A DNA stretch of 9,098 nucleotides, taken from positions 1 through 9,098 of the forward strand of contig JADFYC010000136.1 of NCBI GenBank assembly GCA_015233295.1. The letters run 5' to 3'. This document shows positions 6,269 to 9,098 of this stretch, in pieces. The notes beneath the pieces were generated by a model that did not search any database, was not told the origin of the DNA, and was given only the letters and a program-made list of their open reading frames with translations. How positions within the stretch are numbered: the stretch's first letter is position 1; every line of letters begins with the position of its first letter. This stretch comes from Deltaproteobacteria bacterium (lineage in GTDB: Bacteria; Desulfobacterota; JADFXK01). The position numbers and the translations under genes were made by a program.

Positions 6269-6287
6269 CAGAAGATCTTGCCGGCGC

Positions 6288-6689
6288 CTAACTTAGGGCC
6301 TGGATCACAAAATCGGGTAGACGGACGATCTTGCCCTCGGTGTTGAGACAGGCGTGGACGGTATAGCCGTCCGCCAGTGGGGCGGTGTCGCCCTCATGGG
6401 TGATTAGATAGTCAAACCTGAGACTGGCTCGGCGAATAAAGGCGATATTGGCTTCTATGACCAGGAGATCGTCATACCGGATCGGGGCCAGATATTGACA
6501 GTGGGCCTCGGTCACCGGCAGCCGAAAACCGTGGGCTTCAACTTCGGCATAGGACACGTCCAGTTTCCTCATAAGCTCAGCCCGCCCGATTTCAAACCAT
6601 CTTAAATAATTAGCATAGTAAGCAATGCGCATGGCGTCGACATCGCCGTAGATGACCCGATAGGTGGTTTTATTTAGATCGTTCTGCAT
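6288..6689 (-). CDS. YbgC/FadM-type acyl-CoA thioesterase (hotdog fold)
   Basis: A 133-residue cytosolic hotdog-fold thioesterase of the 4-hydroxybenzoyl-CoA thioesterase family, hydrolysing an acyl-CoA or acyl-ACP thioester. The signature is near the N-terminus: YGDVDAMRIAYYANYLRWFE (14-33) followed by IGRAELMRKL. Asp18, the second Asp of GDxD, matches the catalytic Asp17 of the Pseudomonas enzyme. The middle keeps the family strands VTEAHCQYLAPIRYDDLLVI and RRASLRFDYLI; the length is normal. Arg21 replaces the usual Gly of the 'DxMGxVYYxNY' stretch. The start at 6689 overlaps the end of the phosphoglycerate-mutase-like gene by 20 bases, implying translational coupling. Its role in that operon is not obvious; substrate unknown. 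There is no tol-pal neighbour, which would be expected for classic ybgC. Confidence 0.92.
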   Translation of the reverse strand: MQNDLNKTTYRVIYGDVDAMRIAYYANYLRWFEIGRAELMRKLDVSYAEVEAHGFRLPVTEAHCQYLAPIRYDDLLVIEANIAFIRRASLRFDYLITHEGDTAPLADGYTVHACLNTEGKIVRLPDFVIQALS

Positions 6690-7893
6690 TGACCAACCTA
6701 TTTATCAATTGCCAGCCGTGGGGGACCAGTAGTCCGGCGGCTTGGGCGGCTTTTTCGGAGTAGGGTCTGGGTTCGGCTGTCCGTTGGGCCTCTCCGGAGC
6801 TGGACATCAGAGCAAACGGTACCGGTTCCCGGGTGTGCGTCCTGACCTTGAGGGGAGTTAAGTGATCGCACATGATCAACAGCCGGAAGTCATGCCCGGC
6901 GGTCCGCAATCCGTCCAAAATGGGGGAGACTATTTTAGCGTCGAAATCTTCAATGGCCTTAAGTTTATCCTGAAGAAGACCGGTGTGTCCGGCCTCGTCC
7001 GGAGCTTCCACGTGGACAAAAACAAAATCGCCTTCATGCAGAGATTCCAAAGCCGCGTCGGCCTTTCCCTGGTAATTGGTATCCAGGTAGCCGGTAGCCC
7101 CAGGAACATCAATGACTTTGAGCCCAGCTAACCGGCCGATGCCTTTCAACAGATCCACAGCGGAGATAATGGCGCCGTCAAGGCCGTATTTTTCTTTTAT
7201 CGTGGGCATGGCCGGGGCCGGACCTTGACCCCATAACCAGATGCCGTTGGCCGGTTTTTTCCCCGCGGCCAGGCGGGCTATGTTGACATCGTATCGGGGC
7301 AGGATCTGCTGGGCCCGGTTCATCAATTTGACGATCAAAGCCTCCCGGCCCAGCCGGTCAAGATAAGGGGCGATTTGTTGTCCTGGGATATCGTGGGGAG
7401 GCACTGTATCCGCCAGGGCGTCGCCTCCATCAATGATCAGGAGGTGGCGGTAACTGACCCCGGTGTGGAAGCTCAACCCCGGCCCGGCCAGATCTGTCTT
7501 GAGTTGATCTATAATTCGGTCGGCTTCGGGGGTGGTGATGTGCCCTGCGCTGTAATCTTCCATGATTGTCCGGCCCTGGCCATCGGTGGCCAGTGTAACC
7601 AGATTCAGCCTAAAGGCGATCTGGCCCGGTTTCAACTTCAAGCCCAGACTGGCCGCTTCCAATGGCGCCCGGCCGGTATGATAGACCCTGGGATCGTAGC
7701 CCAGGATATTCAAATTGGCTACGTCGCTTCCCGGCGGCATACCTTCGGGGATGGTTTGGGCCAACCCCAGTTCGCCACAAGAGGCGATATGGTCCATGAC
7801 CGGAGTCTGTGCGGCTTCCAAGGGGGTCAGTCCATTAAGTTCCGGGCAAGGGTAATCACCCATGCCGTCGCCGATTAGAATAAGATATTTCAT
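6670..7893 (-). CDS. ApgM-family phosphoglycerate mutase-like enzyme, probable homoserine kinase
   Basis: A member of the alkaline phosphatase superfamily, archaeal-type cofactor-independent phosphoglycerate mutase branch (numbering here from the TTG at 7902). Metal and nucleophile motifs are intact: GDGMGD (11-16; Asp12), GSDVANLNILGYDP (58-71; Ser59 as phosphorylated Ser), HVEAPDEAGH (297-306), CDH (345-347) and RTHTREPVPF (354-363). Length is about 407 residues, normal for the family. Because it directly follows homoserine dehydrogenase, it fits the TIGR02535 'proposed homoserine kinase' subgroup, which supplies O-phosphohomoserine for threonine where thrB is missing. The alternative is a true 2,3-bisphosphoglycerate-independent mutase. 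I prefer ATG 7893, with GAGGA just upstream and homologs starting MKYLILIGDG. The TTG at 7902 overlaps the hom stop. The 5-base gap to hom and the overlap with the thioesterase indicate one operon. Confidence 0.88.
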   Translation of the reverse strand: MKYLILIGDGMGDYPCPELNGLTPLEAAQTPVMDHIASCGELGLAQTIPEGMPPGSDVANLNILGYDPRVYHTGRAPLEAASLGLKLKPGQIAFRLNLVTLATDGQGRTIMEDYSAGHITTPEADRIIDQLKTDLAGPGLSFHTGVSYRHLLIIDGGDALADTVPPHDIPGQQIAPYLDRLGREALIVKLMNRAQQILPRYDVNIARLAAGKKPANGIWLWGQGPAPAMPTIKEKYGLDGAIISAVDLLKGIGRLAGLKVIDVPGATGYLDTNYQGKADAALESLHEGDFVFVHVEAPDEAGHTGLLQDKLKAIEDFDAKIVSPILDGLRTAGHDFRLLIMCDHLTPLKVRTHTREPVPFALMSSSGEAQRTAEPRPYSEKAAQAAGLLVPHGWQLINRLVNAERSK

Positions 7894-7898
7894 GTTCC

Positions 7899-8705
7899 TC
7901 AACTTTCGATCCGGATGACCATGGTCGGGGGGACGACCACCTGGGTTTGATCTATTTCCGCGACGGCCGCCTGGACGTCTGCTTCTCGGGCTTCATGGGT
8001 CAGCATAATGACCGGCACGCCATTACCGACGCCTTTGCGGCCTTTTTGGATCACGGCGGCCAGGCTGATGTTGTGTTTGCCCAGGATACCGCCAATGGTG
8101 GCCAGGACACCGGGTTGATCCATGGCAGTGAACCGCATGTAGTATTCCATGACCAGGTCATCAATCGGTTTGAGTGACAAGTTGTTCATCCGGTCGGGCA
8201 TGAAGGATAACGGCGGCACCCGAACGGAAACGCCATTCAAGATGTTCCGGCCCAGGTCAATCAGGTCTGAAACCACGGCCGATCCAGTGGGCATCCGGCC
8301 CGCGCCCAACCCATAAAGGAGGATGTCGCCTACGGCATGTCCGGTAATATGAACGGCGTTGTAGGCCTGAAGCACATTAGCCAGGACATGGCTTTTGGGA
8401 ATCATGGTCGGGTGAACCCGGGCCTCAATTCCATCATCATGGATTCGGGAAATGGCCATCAACTTGACCCGGTATCCCAAGTCCGCGGCATAGGCGATAT
8501 CCAGCGGAGTTATCCCGGTAATGCCTTCGATAAAGAAATTTTTGTCATGGAAGTCAACCTTGGCCCCATAGGACAGGGAAATGAGGATGGCCAGTTTATG
8601 GGCTGTGTCGATTCCCTCCACGTCATAGGTGGGATCGGCTTCGGCATACCCCAGGTCCTGGGCTTGCTTTAGGGCATCGGCGAAGGCGACCCCTTCAAGG
8701 CTCAT
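7899..8705 (-). CDS. hom: Homoserine dehydrogenase, C-terminal catalytic and ACT part (separated by frameshift)
   Basis: The second part of homoserine dehydrogenase (aspartate semialdehyde to homoserine, shared by threonine and methionine synthesis). The open frame counts 268 residues from ATG 8705. It carries the exact family signature GYAEADPTYDVEGIDTAHK (19-37), whose Asp33 and Lys37 match the catalytic Asp/Lys pair known from the yeast enzyme. GLGAGRMPTGSAVVSDLID (132-150) follows, and then an ACT domain (~188-268, RFTAMDQPGVLATIGGILGK), the usual site of threonine feedback. The ATG is an internal Met of the normal protein (the M of NYILTKM), has no ribosome site, and overlaps the upstream frame by 11 bases. 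This piece alone lacks the NAD(P)-binding domain. It is best read as one gene broken by an indel, either a real mutation or an assembly error. Confidence 0.93.
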   Translation of the reverse strand: MSLEGVAFADALKQAQDLGYAEADPTYDVEGIDTAHKLAILISLSYGAKVDFHDKNFFIEGITGITPLDIAYAADLGYRVKLMAISRIHDDGIEARVHPTMIPKSHVLANVLQAYNAVHITGHAVGDILLYGLGAGRMPTGSAVVSDLIDLGRNILNGVSVRVPPLSFMPDRMNNLSLKPIDDLVMEYYMRFTAMDQPGVLATIGGILGKHNISLAAVIQKGRKGVGNGVPVIMLTHEAREADVQAAVAEIDQTQVVVPPTMVIRIES

Positions 8706-9098
8706 CTTGGTCAGGATTGGCCGTCCCGTTGAGACTGCCGCAGCGCCGCAAGGTGGAATTGGCCGTGAGACCTTCCCGGATGGACCGGATCACGGGGATG
8801 CCGCCCCCCACGCTGGCCTCGAAGGCGACATCCACTTTTCCGGCTATGGCTGCGGCGAATATCTCGGCCCCATGGTTGGCCAAAAGGGCTTTATTGGCTG
8901 TCACCACGTGCTTGCCCCGTTTGACGGCCTCCAAAATAAATGTCCGGGCCGGCTCATAACCACCGATCAATTCAATCACAATTTGAATGTCCGGGTCGTT
9001 AATGATGTCATAGGCATTTGTGGTCAGGAGAGACCGGTCCACTTCGACACCCCGGTCCGTGGTCAGGTCCAGGTCGGCGATTTTCTTTAAGTTGATAT
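8695..9098 (-). CDS. hom: Homoserine dehydrogenase, N-terminal NAD(P)-binding part, 5' end outside the window and 3' end frameshifted
   Basis: The frame is open from the right edge, so the start is not in the window; the GTG at 9042 is internal. Reading from the edge gives LKKIADLDLTTDRGVEVD, then IVIELIGGYEPA, HVVTANKALLANHGAEIF and FEASVGGGIPVIRSIREGL. These are all standard homoserine dehydrogenase segments: the end of the Rossmann domain and the hinge into the catalytic domain. The match continues to CGSLNGTAN, then the frame changes: instead of NYILTKM it reads PDQDEP and stops at TGA 8697-8695. The correct sequence resumes in the other frame within the next codons, with net loss of about five bases near 8715. 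The upstream glycine-rich dinucleotide motif is outside the window. Confidence 0.92.
   Translation of the reverse strand, partial: INLKKIADLDLTTDRGVEVDRSLLTTNAYDIINDPDIQIVIELIGGYEPARTFILEAVKRGKHVVTANKALLANHGAEIFAAAIAGKVDVAFEASVGGGIPVIRSIREGLTANSTLRRCGSLNGTANPDQDEP

Noticed and set aside
8695..8705. Programmed frameshift or natural two-chain homoserine dehydrogenase
   Set aside because: There is no slippery sequence and no ribosome site before the second frame, about five bases of conserved codons are missing, and the break is within the catalytic domain.

Overview
All supported genes in this window lie on the minus strand, so transcription runs from high to low coordinates. The gene content fits an anaerobic bacterium of the Desulfobacterota (old Deltaproteobacteria) type. 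The clues are a homoserine dehydrogenase next to a phosphoglycerate-mutase-like 'proposed homoserine kinase', a compact DsrEFH/TusDCB-like sulfur-relay trio, and a TIGR03663/Agl23-type membrane glycosyltransferase. The lineage is an inference from content; no rRNA or marker gene is present.

Right part (9098 to 6288): homoserine dehydrogenase (hom) enters from the right edge and is broken by a frameshift at its conserved NGTxNYILT segment. It is followed, almost without a gap, by an ApgM-family enzyme, probably the homoserine kinase of the threonine pathway. That gene overlaps a YbgC/FadM-type acyl-CoA thioesterase by 20 bases. These three look like one operon.

Middle (6268 to 2067): a 130-bp repeat element built of 7-base units separates the thioesterase from a large multi-pass membrane protein of the Agl23 family and runs right up to its start codon. 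After a 168-bp gap comes a c-di-GMP protein: a YcgR/PilZ-like N-terminus, a long helical linker, and a GGDEF domain with an intact active site and an I-site.

Left part (1926 to 1): a DsrE/TusD-like, a DsrF/TusC-like and a 57-residue DsrH/TusB-like gene form a small sulfur-relay operon. A second element of the same 7-base-repeat type sits exactly between the second and third genes. The third gene has a perfect Shine-Dalgarno sequence that can pair with a sequence inside the element. After a 161-bp gap with a palindrome comes mtnA (5-methylthioribose-1-phosphate isomerase), cut by the left edge.

The most noteworthy signals are the two inward-facing period-7 GTTNNNN elements, the 5-base lesion in hom, the tiny third sulfur-relay gene with a maskable ribosome site, and the YcgR/PilZ-GGDEF architecture. 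I see no CRISPR array, tRNA, rRNA, transposase or defence gene.
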